Shown piece by piece: positions 43,264 to 52,474 of a stretch of 64,000 nt of DNA (positions are counted from its first letter, which is position 1; each line of letters begins with the position of its first letter). The stretch is taken from NCBI RefSeq assembly GCF_015645465.1, contig NZ_JADOEL010000005.1:62001-126000 (forward strand), in the 5' to 3' direction. The stretch comes from Herminiimonas contaminans. GTDB lineage: Bacteria; Pseudomonadota; Gammaproteobacteria; Burkholderiales; Burkholderiaceae_D. A program made the translations under genes and the position numbers. The notes beneath the pieces were generated by a model that searched no databases, was not told where the DNA came from, and saw nothing but the letters and a program-made list of their open reading frames with translations.

Positions 43264-45762
43264 CTAGCGACGACGGAAGCCGCCCCTGTGCATGCCCATC
43301 GAAGATTGACGTAGTTGATGGGTCTGCTGTCCACCCGCCATGCGCGCATTGCGCTCGCGTTCCAGTTCTTCCGGATGGGCCTGCTGCATATTTGTCGCGG
43401 ATGGCTGCATGTTGTGTGACGCACCCAGACCACCGCTGGCATCACGGGTCGCCTGTCCCTGGTTGCTGCCAGGGACCGATTGCCAGCCATTGCTCGTATG
43501 CTGCTGCCAGCCGTCACCGGTATTGCGATAGACCTTGCCGTCCTTGCCTGCGTATACGTCATCACCGACATGGGCAACGTGGCCACCATCCTGTCCACTG
43601 GCACCGCCAAAGGTAGTCCACTGTCCGGTGCTCTTGTCGTAATACGCGCCGCGATTACCGTGCACTTCATTGCCGCTATAAGCATTGCCAGCCGTACCGC
43701 GTGCACCGACCACCACATTGCCCTGCGGTCCGGTAGCGACACCGCGTGCACCAGCCGCATAGTTACCGCTGTAAACATTGCCAATCGCACCGCGCTGTCC
43801 GGCCGAGGCAATGCCGGTACGCGAATTGTAGGAAGCGCCGACACGACCTGCCCACTCATTGCCGGTCCACGCATCGAAGCCACCATACTCACGCGACACG
43901 CTGGCACGGTTGCCCCACTGCTGGTAAATATTGCCGCTGTATCCGGCCCAGCCACCCGGGCCCCAGGCGACCGAGCCCCCCGCAGCGCCCCAGGCACGAC
44001 CCCAGGCTGGATAAGCCCATGGTCCCCAATACGGATAAGGGCCCCAGCCCCAGCCATATGCAACCGTCGCCGCACCCCAGAACCAGCCAAAGCCAAAACC
44101 GTAAGCCCAGCCTGTCCACGGCGTATAGGCTATTGAGGCGGCATAACCATAAGTCACCGGATCACCATACCAATAACTGCTGACCCATGGCTCGTACGCA
44201 TAACCGGTGCCGTACACCACCACACCTGTCAACGGATCGATATATGCGCCTTGATAACCCGGCGTATACCCGACATACACCGTGTTACCGCTGACCGCAT
44301 AGATCTTGACGTAAGTCAGGTAATACAAAGGTGAACTGGGCGGGATGCTGTAAATCACCAGCGGTACCATGGTCGCCACCGACCACGGGCCGCTCACCGA
44401 CGAAGCCCGGAACCAGACGCCATCCTGCACCGCATAAACACCCGAACCTGCAACCCGCACTATCGGCGTTGCCGAGTTCGCCACATACTCCAGCGTGGTG
44501 CCCTCTATGGTTTTGAAAAGCGGCGCGCCATCGAACTGCGGCTGTGCCAGTTGCGTGCCGACGATATTGACTGCCGCTGTCTGCGGCACCGTCGCCGCGA
44601 TCACAGCATCGGCTGCCTGCGCAGTACCGGCGACCGAGGCTTTAATGTTCTCCACGGGACTGTCATCCGGAATACGGGCGAAATCGGCAGGCAGGTCATT
44701 GGCCGCGACAAACTCCCATGGTCCCAGTTCTCCGGAAGCGCGAAACCAGCGCCCCGATACAAGGACATAGGTTTTATTATCCGGCGCATGGCGCAAGACA
44801 TGGCCAGTGGTATTGCTCACATACGACAGATTGGTGCCGCTGATCGCGGTATACCTGGGAGCGCCATCGGTGACGATCAACTCAGTCGGCCTGGTCGCCA
44901 CCAGCACATTCGGCACTATGCTTTTCAGCGACGGCCCCGGCTTGTCCGGTGCCGACTGTCCACTCAGGGCATCGATCAGGTATGCATTTGAAGTTTGTTT
45001 GTAGGCTTCATCCAGATACGCGGATGTCGCATGCAACAAACGCCATGGGCCGGTGAGCGCAGGCGCGGTCATCCAGCCATCGAATATTTTCAGGTAATAC
45101 GTACTGGTGCTGTCACGCAGTACCAAAGGACGGGTATTGATAATCCGCTCAAACGGCAAACCTGGTAGCGTCCGATAGACCGGCTTGCCATCTACATAGA
45201 TCAGGATGGCCGGGACACTGGAGAAGATGAACTCCGGCGGTATATTGCGCAGCGGTACGTTGCCGTCATTTTTCTGTGCCGCATTGATCGCCAGCTGCTG
45301 TTGCAAACGATCCAGCGCTATCGTGTGTGACTTGCCGGCGAAGTCCTGTTCTATAGCCTTGGTCCAGGCTTGTGTTTGCGCAGCAGTGGCGGAACTGAAA
45401 TCGCTCTTCACAATCACCGCGTTATTGATAGTGACGACCCGCGTTCCCTTATCCGTCAGCGTCTGGGCCTGCATCGTGACGATGCCGTAAGTCACCTGCG
45501 CTGCTTTACTGCCGGTACTGGCGCGCACTGCCATGCGTGCAGTCAGGTGAAAACCATCCCACGCATCCAGCTGCGGCTGGTATACCGTCAATTTGGTAGA
45601 AGCGGAGGTGATGGCCAGCGGCCAGGATGACTCCTTGCCGATCGCACCGGTACGTTCATACGTCTTGGTATCCGCCGCAAATACCGTGCGGTGAGCACCA
45701 CCGGTAACGCAGCACGCCAGAACCAGCAACATCAAACCAAAGCGATAGCCTGCAGCATTCAT
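43264..45762 (-). CDS. Large secreted protein with tandem Trp-rich modules and Gly/Tyr-rich tail
   Basis: 832 aa from ATG 45762 (AGGAG five bases before); a start two codons earlier is possible. Signal peptide (GLMLLVLACCVTGGAHRTVFA). Three tandem modules of about 100 residues are visible between 190 and 500, each with a PxYxTIxGTxLxYVxNTxxxVLR-like half and a WFRAS-x4-GPW half (SGRWFRASGELGPWEF, DGVWFRASSVSGPWSV). Then comes a Tyr/Trp/Gly-rich stretch (WTGWAYGFGFGWFWG) and a Gly/Asn repeat tail. I do not recognise a named family. Lies between the HAD gene and the pseudogene in the sulfatase region and carries its own operator-like site. Confidence 0.75.
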   Translation of the reverse strand: MNAAGYRFGLMLLVLACCVTGGAHRTVFAADTKTYERTGAIGKESSWPLAITSASTKLTVYQPQLDAWDGFHLTARMAVRASTGSKAAQVTYGIVTMQAQTLTDKGTRVVTINNAVIVKSDFSSATAAQTQAWTKAIEQDFAGKSHTIALDRLQQQLAINAAQKNDGNVPLRNIPPEFIFSSVPAILIYVDGKPVYRTLPGLPFERIINTRPLVLRDSTSTYYLKIFDGWMTAPALTGPWRLLHATSAYLDEAYKQTSNAYLIDALSGQSAPDKPGPSLKSIVPNVLVATRPTELIVTDGAPRYTAISGTNLSYVSNTTGHVLRHAPDNKTYVLVSGRWFRASGELGPWEFVAANDLPADFARIPDDSPVENIKASVAGTAQAADAVIAATVPQTAAVNIVGTQLAQPQFDGAPLFKTIEGTTLEYVANSATPIVRVAGSGVYAVQDGVWFRASSVSGPWSVATMVPLVIYSIPPSSPLYYLTYVKIYAVSGNTVYVGYTPGYQGAYIDPLTGVVVYGTGYAYEPWVSSYWYGDPVTYGYAASIAYTPWTGWAYGFGFGWFWGAATVAYGWGWGPYPYWGPWAYPAWGRAWGAAGGSVAWGPGGWAGYSGNIYQQWGNRASVSREYGGFDAWTGNEWAGRVGASYNSRTGIASAGQRGAIGNVYSGNYAAGARGVATGPQGNVVVGARGTAGNAYSGNEVHGNRGAYYDKSTGQWTTFGGASGQDGGHVAHVGDDVYAGKDGKVYRNTGDGWQQHTSNGWQSVPGSNQGQATRDASGGLGASHNMQPSATNMQQAHPEELERERNARMAGGQQTHQLRQSSMGMHRGGFRRR

Positions 45763-45839
45763 GACCACTCCTCACCATGTCAGCATTCCGAACAAAACTG
45801 CGCCGTCTCATTGTGGGCAAATGATCCGATTCGCAACAT

Positions 45840-45875
45840 TGGATCTTGGTGACGCATCATTTGCCCTGATGTACC
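45840..45875 (-). promoter_or_regulatory. Bipartite operator upstream of the 832-residue protein gene
   Basis: In gene direction, GGTACATCAGGGCA (45862-45875) is followed, 22 bp on, by GTCACCAAGATCCA (complement of 45840-45853). The second element is nearly identical to those at 56939-56952 and 62499-62512; the first is a diverged copy of the 14-bp element. It ends 78 bp before the start codon. Confidence 0.6.
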
Positions 45876-45883
45876 TGTCCGGC

Positions 45884-46897
45884 CTAGTCAAATGCATAGA
45901 CCTTGGCCCACTCCTTCTTCATATCGACGACGACCCAGCCTTTGGCCTGTGCTTCATCCAGTGCCTTGTCCAGCTTGCCGATATGCGATGTGCGGTCATA
46001 CGCCCATTCACGCTTGTCATCAGTGTGATGCACCAATCCCATGAAGCGCGGCCCCTTCCCGGCAGCAGTCCACTGCAACATCTGTAAATCGCCATCCGAG
46101 TTACCAAAGGCAAAGATAGGCTGACGACCGATGTTGCGATAAATGCCGACCGGCTTGCCGGGACCGTCATCCAGGAAACCCAGCTTGGGCAATTTGGTCA
46201 GTACCGGCTTGCCATCCTTCTCTTCAAACTTGACTTCACCGATGCTGCCTATCACCCGTTCCGGCGGAATGCCATAGGCCTTCTTGCTCCACACCCGCAT
46301 GAACTCGATGCCACCGCCGGACACGATGAAATTCTTAAAGAAGTTCATTTCGAGATAGCGCAGCAATTCCTTCATAGGCTGATACACCAGGTCGGTATAC
46401 GGCCGGTTGAAACGCGGATGCCGCGAAAAAAACAGCCAGTCATCTATCGCCTTGTCGTACTCGTCGGTCGTCATGCCCGAGTTGGCTTGCGCCAGTAACT
46501 CCAGTACCGGCTTGGGACCTATCTTCATGAGGGCAGGCATGTCACGCGCCATCAGTGCCTTGAACTCAGGCAGTTCCTGCCATTCCGGATGCTTGGGCGC
46601 AGCCGCGCGCACCTGGTCTGCCATGAAATAAATCTGGAAGTAAAACGGCTGCTCACTCCACAAAGTGCCGTCGTTATCAAACACGGCTATACGGTCATCC
46701 GGTCTGACATAGGTTTTGGCATTGGTATCCGTCACCGAGGTGACGAACTTGATGATGGCTTGCTTGGCCGGGCCGTCGCGCCAGGAAGGCAGGGCATCAG
46801 CCGCCCAGCTGGCAGGCCATGCCGCCAGCAACGAAAGGGCTAGCAGTCCTTGCAGGAAAGCACGCTGCAGCAATGCGTATCCGGAATCATTTTTCAT
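45884..46897 (-). CDS. Exported HAD-superfamily phosphatase
   Basis: 337 aa from ATG 46897 (GGGAG ribosome site); the frame to 47008 would override the gene before it. Signal peptide (FLQGLLALSLLAAWPASWA) places it in the periplasm. HAD motif I is DRIAVFDNDGTLW, motif II IVSGGG, and motif IV GNSDGDLQML. A C-terminal Tyr/His-rich end follows. The substrate is unknown. It overlaps the stop of the formylglycine-generating enzyme gene by 4 bp (ATGA), so the two are translationally coupled. Confidence 0.85.
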   Translation of the reverse strand: MKNDSGYALLQRAFLQGLLALSLLAAWPASWAADALPSWRDGPAKQAIIKFVTSVTDTNAKTYVRPDDRIAVFDNDGTLWSEQPFYFQIYFMADQVRAAAPKHPEWQELPEFKALMARDMPALMKIGPKPVLELLAQANSGMTTDEYDKAIDDWLFFSRHPRFNRPYTDLVYQPMKELLRYLEMNFFKNFIVSGGGIEFMRVWSKKAYGIPPERVIGSIGEVKFEEKDGKPVLTKLPKLGFLDDGPGKPVGIYRNIGRQPIFAFGNSDGDLQMLQWTAAGKGPRFMGLVHHTDDKREWAYDRTSHIGKLDKALDEAQAKGWVVVDMKKEWAKVYAFD

Positions 46898-47895
46898 GTG
46901 GCACTCCCTGGCGCAGCACTGGCGCGGACGATGCAACGGAAACCCAGATGACAGGTCGCGGTATCTATCGGTTGTGCCATCCTTGCTGCGGGCCGATAAC
47001 GACGACAATAATTAGGTGCACACAGGTGTGAACCGCCCTTCATGACCTTGCGCGGAATCTGTACATTCTTCAGACGCTGATCAAAGCTGCCGTCCGGCTC
47101 ACCGCCACGTGGATTGTTGATGGTGCAGCAGGCGTGCTGGATTTTGTTGTGCTCCTGGTACCAGTCGACCGTCCACTCCCACACATTGCCCGCCATGTCA
47201 TACAAGCCATAGCCATTCGCAGGAAAAGCGCCGACCGGCGAAGTCCACTCATAACGATCCAGCAAGGCATTCTGATGCGGGAAATCACCCTGCCAGTGAT
47301 TCGTCATATAACGTCCGCCGGGCATGAACTCATCACCCCACACATACTCGGCACCATCAAGGCCGCCGCGTGCAGCGAACTCCCACTCGGCTTCGGTCGG
47401 CAATGATTTACCGGCCCACTCGGCATACGCCAGCGCATCGTCGTAACCGATATGCACGACCGGATGCTTCCACAAACCTTGCAGCGAAGATTGCGGGCCA
47501 CGTGGATGCTTCCAGTCGGCACCGGCCACATACTTCCACCACTGATGCGGATCATCCAGCACCACACGCGTCGCAGTTTTTTGAAATACCACGGATGACG
47601 GCACCAGCAATTCCGGCAAGGCGCCGGGATAGTCAGCCGGATTCACTTCACGCTCGACCATCGTGACGTAAGCGGTCTCGTCCACGAAGCGTTTGAAGTC
47701 GCTATTCGTCACCACATACTTGTCCATCCAGAAGCTATCGACCACGACCTTGTGTGCCGGCGCCTCTTCCGGGTAGTGATCGTTGGACCCCATCAGGAAT
47801 TTCCCGCCCGGGATCCACGCCATATTCCGCAAGTCTGGTGTGGACGTATGCTTGGCCGTATCGGCGAATGCTTGCAGCTGCGTATCCATATGCAT
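46894..47895 (-). CDS. Formylglycine-generating enzyme (sulfatase-modifying factor, SUMF1 family)
   Basis: 333 aa. Oxidises the active-site cysteine of Cys-type sulfatases to formylglycine. The family core is complete: MAWIPGGKFLMGSNDHYPEEAP, SLPTEAEWEFAARGG, YDMAGNVWEWTVDWY and the copper/active-site cysteine pair Cys292 and Cys297 in GGSHLCAPNYCRRYRPAAR. No signal peptide, so it acts in the cytoplasm, before export of its targets. Its obvious partner is the arylsulfatase encoded 2.4 kb upstream on the same strand. Confidence 0.93.
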   Translation of the reverse strand: MHMDTQLQAFADTAKHTSTPDLRNMAWIPGGKFLMGSNDHYPEEAPAHKVVVDSFWMDKYVVTNSDFKRFVDETAYVTMVEREVNPADYPGALPELLVPSSVVFQKTATRVVLDDPHQWWKYVAGADWKHPRGPQSSLQGLWKHPVVHIGYDDALAYAEWAGKSLPTEAEWEFAARGGLDGAEYVWGDEFMPGGRYMTNHWQGDFPHQNALLDRYEWTSPVGAFPANGYGLYDMAGNVWEWTVDWYQEHNKIQHACCTINNPRGGEPDGSFDQRLKNVQIPRKVMKGGSHLCAPNYCRRYRPAARMAQPIDTATCHLGFRCIVRASAAPGSAT

Positions 47896-47934
47896 GTGCT
47901 ATCCCCTGGTTGAAATTGAACTAATGGTTAGACC

Positions 47935-48345
47935 TTATTGCTGGTTATTTTTTTTGGCGATCCAGTAGCGTGCAATGCGTGCGAATGGCCCGCGCAACAA
48001 GAGGTAAGGCAGTACCGCAAGGCAGAAAGTAATGATCAGCGCTTCGGCTACGTAGAAGGTATGCAGTACTTTGTATTGGTAGATCGCTTCCATGCCCAGC
48101 GATAGCAAAATGATGCGGCTGGTCGCCTTCAGCCCTTCCTTGATGCGGCCGACACGTGCTTCCGGGCGGTGTACCAGGGTCCAGAAGTATGGTGAACGAC
48201 CGGTACGTGCATCCTTAATGCCATCCAGCAAAGCGATAATGATGCCCATCGTCGGCTGCAGCATGAAGCGGAACGCCATCGGCCCGCTGGGGCGTGACAT
48301 CAGGTCGGTCCAGATACGTGTCAGTATGTCGGTGAATTCCGTCAT
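47935..48345 (-). CDS. Small membrane protein of unknown function
   Basis: 136 aa from ATG 48345 behind GGGGGAAG; a TTG start would add four residues. Two or three hydrophobic segments: FMLQPTMGIIIALLDGI, SRIILLSLGMEAIYQY and EALIITFCLAVLPYLLL. The central loop RTGRSPYFWTLVHRPEARVGRIKEG is conserved-looking. I do not recognise a named family. It sits between the SulP permease (30 bp) and the formylglycine-generating enzyme (39 bp), so it belongs to the sulfatase operon. Confidence 0.75.
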   Translation of the reverse strand: MTEFTDILTRIWTDLMSRPSGPMAFRFMLQPTMGIIIALLDGIKDARTGRSPYFWTLVHRPEARVGRIKEGLKATSRIILLSLGMEAIYQYKVLHTFYVAEALIITFCLAVLPYLLLRGPFARIARYWIAKKNNQQ

Positions 48346-48375
48346 TACTTCCCCCAAAAAAATTGAGTCATACCA

Positions 48376-50124
48376 TCAGCCTTGCGGCAGATTACTCAGA
48401 CGTCCGGTGACCGGCTTGCCACCATTGGCACTCCATTCACGCACGATGGATTCCACCCCGGCACGCGGCCCGATATCAAACTTCAGATCCAGGCCATCAC
48501 GCCGCAACAGATCCCGCACTTCACCAGTGAGGTTGGATAACTTCAGCGTGATGCCGCGCTCCTGCAACTCACCCTGCAGGTCGAGCAGCATTTCCGCAGC
48601 GGCGATATCCGAGTAAGGCGAAGAGGAAAGGTCAAACACCACCAGCTTGACCGGCGCAGTCTGCCGCTCTATGGCGTCCAGCAAGTCGTCCTTAATCTTG
48701 GAAACATTGGCGTAGAACAAACCGGCATTCGCACGAAAAACCATCACGCCCGGTACGGTTTCGTTTTCCGGATGACGCGCCAGGTCGCTATAGAGCTCGC
48801 TGCCCGGGATGCGTCCCAGCAGCACCGTGCTCGGATTGCTGGCGCGCCAGACCAGCATCAGCAGAGACAGCACCGTACCTATCATCACACCTTCCAGCAT
48901 GCCGAACACCAGTACACCCAGCATCGCCGCCAGGGCAATCCAGAACTCTTTAGGGCTGACGCGATACAAACGCAGCAGCGCCGGAATATCGATCAATCCC
49001 TTGACCGCGATAATCACGACCGCTGCCAGTACCGGTTCCGGCAGATTCGTAAATACGCCGGTAAAGAACAAGACGATTACGCCAAGCAGGATGCCGCAGA
49101 TGGCGCCAGCCAACGGCGTCTTCGCACCTGATTCGTCATTGACTGCAGAGCGTGACATGCTGCAACCCACAGGTTGCGCCGCACCCAGGCCACACAAAAC
49201 ATTCGCCGCACCTACCGCCAGCAATTCCTGGTTGGCATCGACCGGATACTTGTGTTTGGCGGCAAAAGTGCGCACCACGCCCATACCTTCGACATAGGAC
49301 AGCAGGAACACCGCAAACGCGGTCGGCAACAAAGCCTGTACATCAGCCAAGGAGAATGAGGGCAGCTTCATAGGTGGCAAGCCGCTCGGGATCTGGCCGG
49401 TGATCTTGATCCCTGCCGCATTCAGCGTGGTGTACATCATCAGCAAGATAGAGAGCGCGACCAACACCAGCGCCCACGGCACCTTGGGTGCCAGCTTCTC
49501 GGTCAGCAACAGGAAGACAATGCCGAATAGGCCGAGGGTAAGCGCGTAGAGATTGGTCTCACCCAGATGCGTGACGATAAAGTAGATGCGATCAGTGAAC
49601 TCACCGGTCGCGCCCTCTATGCCAAACAACTTGCCCAGTTGCGTCGTCCCTATATAAATAGCCGCGCCCGCAGAGAATCCGGTCAGTACCGATTCGGAAA
49701 TGAAATTAACGAGAAAGCCGAGTCGCAACACGCGCGCCACGATTGCAATCAAACCCACCAGGATAGCCAGTAGTGCAGCCATCTCGCCATAACGCGCAAC
49801 ATCATGGCTGACCACACCGGCCAGTCCGGTAGCAACCAGTATCGCCAAAGCAGAGGTCGGGCCTATCGCCGCCTGCCTGGAAGTACCAAACAAGACGTAG
49901 GCAAATACCGCCAGCAAGCTGGCATACAAACCGGCCTGTGGCGGCAATCCCGCCAGGCCGGCATACGCCATGCTCTCCGGTATGCAAAAAGCCGCTACCG
50001 TTACACCTGCAAGCACATCGGCGCCCAGCCATTTGCCTTGATAATGCGGTGCCCATGACAGTATCGGCAAACAGCGCGTGAGCCAGGAACTGCTCTGTAC
50101 CGGCACTTGCGGTACGGCGTTCAT
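48376..50124 (-). CDS. SulP-family anion permease with STAS domain
   Basis: 582 aa. About 12-14 transmembrane helices with the SulP signature near the start (WLGADVLAGVTVAAFCIPESMAYA and GLYASLLAVFAYVLFGTS). A cytoplasmic STAS domain is at the C terminus (about 455-560: VKLVVFDLSSSPYSDIAAAEML). Members carry sulfate, bicarbonate or other anions. Next to a sulfatase and its activating enzyme, uptake or export of released sulfate is the natural reading, but this is inference. Confidence 0.88.
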   Translation of the reverse strand: MNAVPQVPVQSSSWLTRCLPILSWAPHYQGKWLGADVLAGVTVAAFCIPESMAYAGLAGLPPQAGLYASLLAVFAYVLFGTSRQAAIGPTSALAILVATGLAGVVSHDVARYGEMAALLAILVGLIAIVARVLRLGFLVNFISESVLTGFSAGAAIYIGTTQLGKLFGIEGATGEFTDRIYFIVTHLGETNLYALTLGLFGIVFLLLTEKLAPKVPWALVLVALSILLMMYTTLNAAGIKITGQIPSGLPPMKLPSFSLADVQALLPTAFAVFLLSYVEGMGVVRTFAAKHKYPVDANQELLAVGAANVLCGLGAAQPVGCSMSRSAVNDESGAKTPLAGAICGILLGVIVLFFTGVFTNLPEPVLAAVVIIAVKGLIDIPALLRLYRVSPKEFWIALAAMLGVLVFGMLEGVMIGTVLSLLMLVWRASNPSTVLLGRIPGSELYSDLARHPENETVPGVMVFRANAGLFYANVSKIKDDLLDAIERQTAPVKLVVFDLSSSPYSDIAAAEMLLDLQGELQERGITLKLSNLTGEVRDLLRRDGLDLKFDIGPRAGVESIVREWSANGGKPVTGRLSNLPQG

Positions 50125-50250
50125 GCCACATCCTTGCTAATCATATGCAAACGATTCAATCCAGCCACTGCTACTGTCTGACTCATGACCGCTCCTTCGC
50201 GCTAGCAATGCTCCCGACGCACCCACCCAGGCAGGTACATATCCATTAAT

Positions 50251-50283
50251 GGGCATAGCACTCCGAGCCGGAGTGCTATGCCC
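50251..50283. other. Long perfect hairpin between arylsulfatase and SulP genes
   Basis: A 14-bp perfect inverted repeat GGGCATAGCACTCC / GGAGTGCTATGCCC with a 5-base centre, beginning 9 bp after the arylsulfatase stop. No T-run follows on the minus strand, so it is more likely an mRNA-stabilising or differential-expression element, or a partial terminator, than a full stop. Confidence 0.7.
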
Positions 50284-50292
50284 TGCCCCGCC

Positions 50293-51840
50293 TTAACCGC
50301 CGGCTGTAGCACTCGCCATTTTTTCCAGTGCATCATCGATGGTGAAGGAGTTCGGCTTTTGTATCGGCGGAAAATCCTTGAAGGTGGCAGCGAATTTATC
50401 CGCAATCGCGTAAGCACCGTACAGGATATAAGCGTGATACAGGAACCACTCGTAATAACTATTGGAAGTAATATCCGCCCGTTCATACGGGTCGGTACGC
50501 AGATTGAACAGCTTGGGCAAGCGTAAAGGTGTGAACGGTTCGGCCCAGATCTGCATGGTCCCCTTGCAACGCTGTTCCATGAACACGATCTTCCAGTGGT
50601 CATAGCGTATGCCCAGCACATCGCCATCATCACTGAAGTAGACAAACAGCTTACGTGGGCTTTCCTTCTCCTTGCCGGTCAGGTAAGGCAGCAAATTCAT
50701 GCCATCCAGATGATTTTTGTATTTGCGCCCGCCTGCGGTCACACCTTTCTTTACTTTCTCGACGATATCCGGCTCACCGGCAATATCGAGGAAGGTAGGT
50801 AACCAGTCATGATGCTGGACGATTTCGTTGGAAACCTTGCCGGCTTCGATCTTGCCAGGCCAGCGCACGATCAGAGGGACACGGAAAGCGCCTTCCCAGT
50901 TGGAATTTTTTTCGCTGCGGAATGGCGTCATGCCACCATCCGGCCAGGAATTCATATGCGGACCGTTATCGGTTGAATACATGACGAAGGTATCTTCCGT
51001 GATACCCAGTTCATCCAGGTAGTCGAGCATCTCACCAACATTTTTATCGTGATCGATCATGGTGTCGTGATACGGCGACTGCCAGCGACCAGCCTGTCCG
51101 AGACTGGACTTCTTCGTATGCGTGAACATATGCATGTGTGTGGTATTGAGCCACACAAAGAAAGGCTTATCGTCGTCGTGTTGACGCTTGATGAAATCCT
51201 TGGCCGCGGCGACGAATTCATCGTCACAGGTTTCCATACGCTCGGTGGTCAGCGGACCGGTATCGGTGATTTTTTGCTTGCCGACCTTGCCCCAACGTGG
51301 CTGCTCGGTCGCGTCATCCTTGTCGGTAGCCCAGCTGTGGATGACCCCGCGTGGGCCAACGGTTTTGCGCAAATTCGGAAAGTCCTTTTCCGGATAGTAG
51401 TCATACATCTCGGGTTCTTCTTCTGCATTCAAGTGGTACAGATTGCCGAAGAATTCATCGAAGCCATGATTGGTAGGCAGCATATGATTCAGGTCGCCAA
51501 GGTGATTCTTGCCGAACTGGCCAGTAGCGTAGCCCTGGTTTTTCAGCAAGGCCGCGATGGTGACGGTCTTATCACTCAGACCTATCGCCGCACCCGGAAT
51601 ACCAACCTTGGACAGGCCAGTGCGATACACGCTTTGCCCCGTAATGAAGGAAGAACGCCCGGCAGTACAACTTTGTTCACCATAGGAATCGGTGAACATC
51701 ATGCCTTCCTTCGCAAGGCGATCGATGTTCGGGGTCTGGTACCCCATCAAGCCTTTGGAATAACAGCTCAGGTTCGAGATGCCGATATCGTCACCCCAGA
51801 TGACGAGGATATTTTGTTTACCACCGCTCTTCTTTGCCAT
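50293..51840 (-). CDS. Cys-type arylsulfatase
   Basis: 515 aa from ATG 51840 (AAAGGA six bases before); the longer frame to 51888 lacks a ribosome site. Hydrolyses sulfate esters. Metal ligands Asp17-Asp18 in VIWGDDIG and the activation motif SCTAGR (Cys58, Arg62), which a formylglycine-generating enzyme must oxidise. Further family parts are NTTHMHMFTHTKK, MYSTDNGPHMNSWPDGGMTPFRSEKNSNWEG and VPLIVRWPG. No signal peptide is visible, so it appears to stay in the cytoplasm or to leave by an unrecognised route. Substrate unknown. Confidence 0.92.
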   Translation of the reverse strand: MAKKSGGKQNILVIWGDDIGISNLSCYSKGLMGYQTPNIDRLAKEGMMFTDSYGEQSCTAGRSSFITGQSVYRTGLSKVGIPGAAIGLSDKTVTIAALLKNQGYATGQFGKNHLGDLNHMLPTNHGFDEFFGNLYHLNAEEEPEMYDYYPEKDFPNLRKTVGPRGVIHSWATDKDDATEQPRWGKVGKQKITDTGPLTTERMETCDDEFVAAAKDFIKRQHDDDKPFFVWLNTTHMHMFTHTKKSSLGQAGRWQSPYHDTMIDHDKNVGEMLDYLDELGITEDTFVMYSTDNGPHMNSWPDGGMTPFRSEKNSNWEGAFRVPLIVRWPGKIEAGKVSNEIVQHHDWLPTFLDIAGEPDIVEKVKKGVTAGGRKYKNHLDGMNLLPYLTGKEKESPRKLFVYFSDDGDVLGIRYDHWKIVFMEQRCKGTMQIWAEPFTPLRLPKLFNLRTDPYERADITSNSYYEWFLYHAYILYGAYAIADKFAATFKDFPPIQKPNSFTIDDALEKMASATAGG

Positions 51841-51931
51841 GTCCATTCCTTTACGATAGTTAAAATAACGACCTGCAGCCTTAAGCATCCAAGCCGGACC
51901 AAAACCTTCGAACGTCTACTGCACACTACTT

Positions 51932-52441
51932 TCAAATCGCACGTATCAGCACTGCCAGGAATGCATAGCAGCCAATCAGTAAAAGGCAGATGGCGACCGC
52001 AAAAATCGGCGTCTCCACAGGTGCGCGCGCAGGTCCCGCCACTGAGGCGAAATCATGGCTCCACAAGTAATTGGCAAAAGCGCGGTACTGCCACAAAGCC
52101 ACCAGCAGCGCGAGCACTCCTGCTGCGATCAGGGCCAGACCCATATAACGCGGCATCTCCGGATGACGGAATGGCACCGCACTGGTACTGATGAGATTGC
52201 TGTGAAAGAACTGCACAATGGTGAAACCGAAGCCGATCAGCGCAGTCGATGTGCGCACCCACGACATCAGGGTGCGCTCCAGGCTCATGCGCGTGCGCAA
52301 CCATGAGAAATGACTCTCCGCTGTGGGCTGGACATCAAACCGTCCTTCGTGACGTTTAACGCCGAGGAAGCGATCATGCAGACGCGCAAACCAGCCGCGC
52401 TCATCTTCGACCACATTGCTACCCGCTTCGTCCTTTTCCAT
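51932..52441 (-). CDS. DUF202-family membrane protein
   Basis: 169 aa. A charged N-terminal part of about 40 residues, then the DUF202 core (LRTRMSLERTLMSWVRTSTALIGFGFTIVQFF) with three transmembrane segments (about 62-82, 100-120, 145-165). Relatives such as YidH are small inner-membrane proteins of unknown role. It lies 33 bp behind the 438-residue membrane protein gene and 91 bp before the arylsulfatase. Confidence 0.8.
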   Translation of the reverse strand: MEKDEAGSNVVEDERGWFARLHDRFLGVKRHEGRFDVQPTAESHFSWLRTRMSLERTLMSWVRTSTALIGFGFTIVQFFHSNLISTSAVPFRHPEMPRYMGLALIAAGVLALLVALWQYRAFANYLWSHDFASVAGPARAPVETPIFAVAICLLLIGCYAFLAVLIRAI

Positions 52442-52474
52442 TTCTATCCTTTGCTATCCATGTGGGGAGCCGCG

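Noticed and set aside
43161-44096. Minus-strand frame of 311 codons overlapping the 832-residue gene
   Set aside because: Arg/Ala/Pro-rich composition typical of a shifted frame over Gly/Tyr-rich coding sequence; no recognisable domain.
50600-51840. Phosphonate or alkaline phosphatase instead of sulfatase
   Set aside because: The SCTAGR activation motif with Cys at the catalytic position and the linked formylglycine-generating enzyme point to a Cys-type sulfatase.
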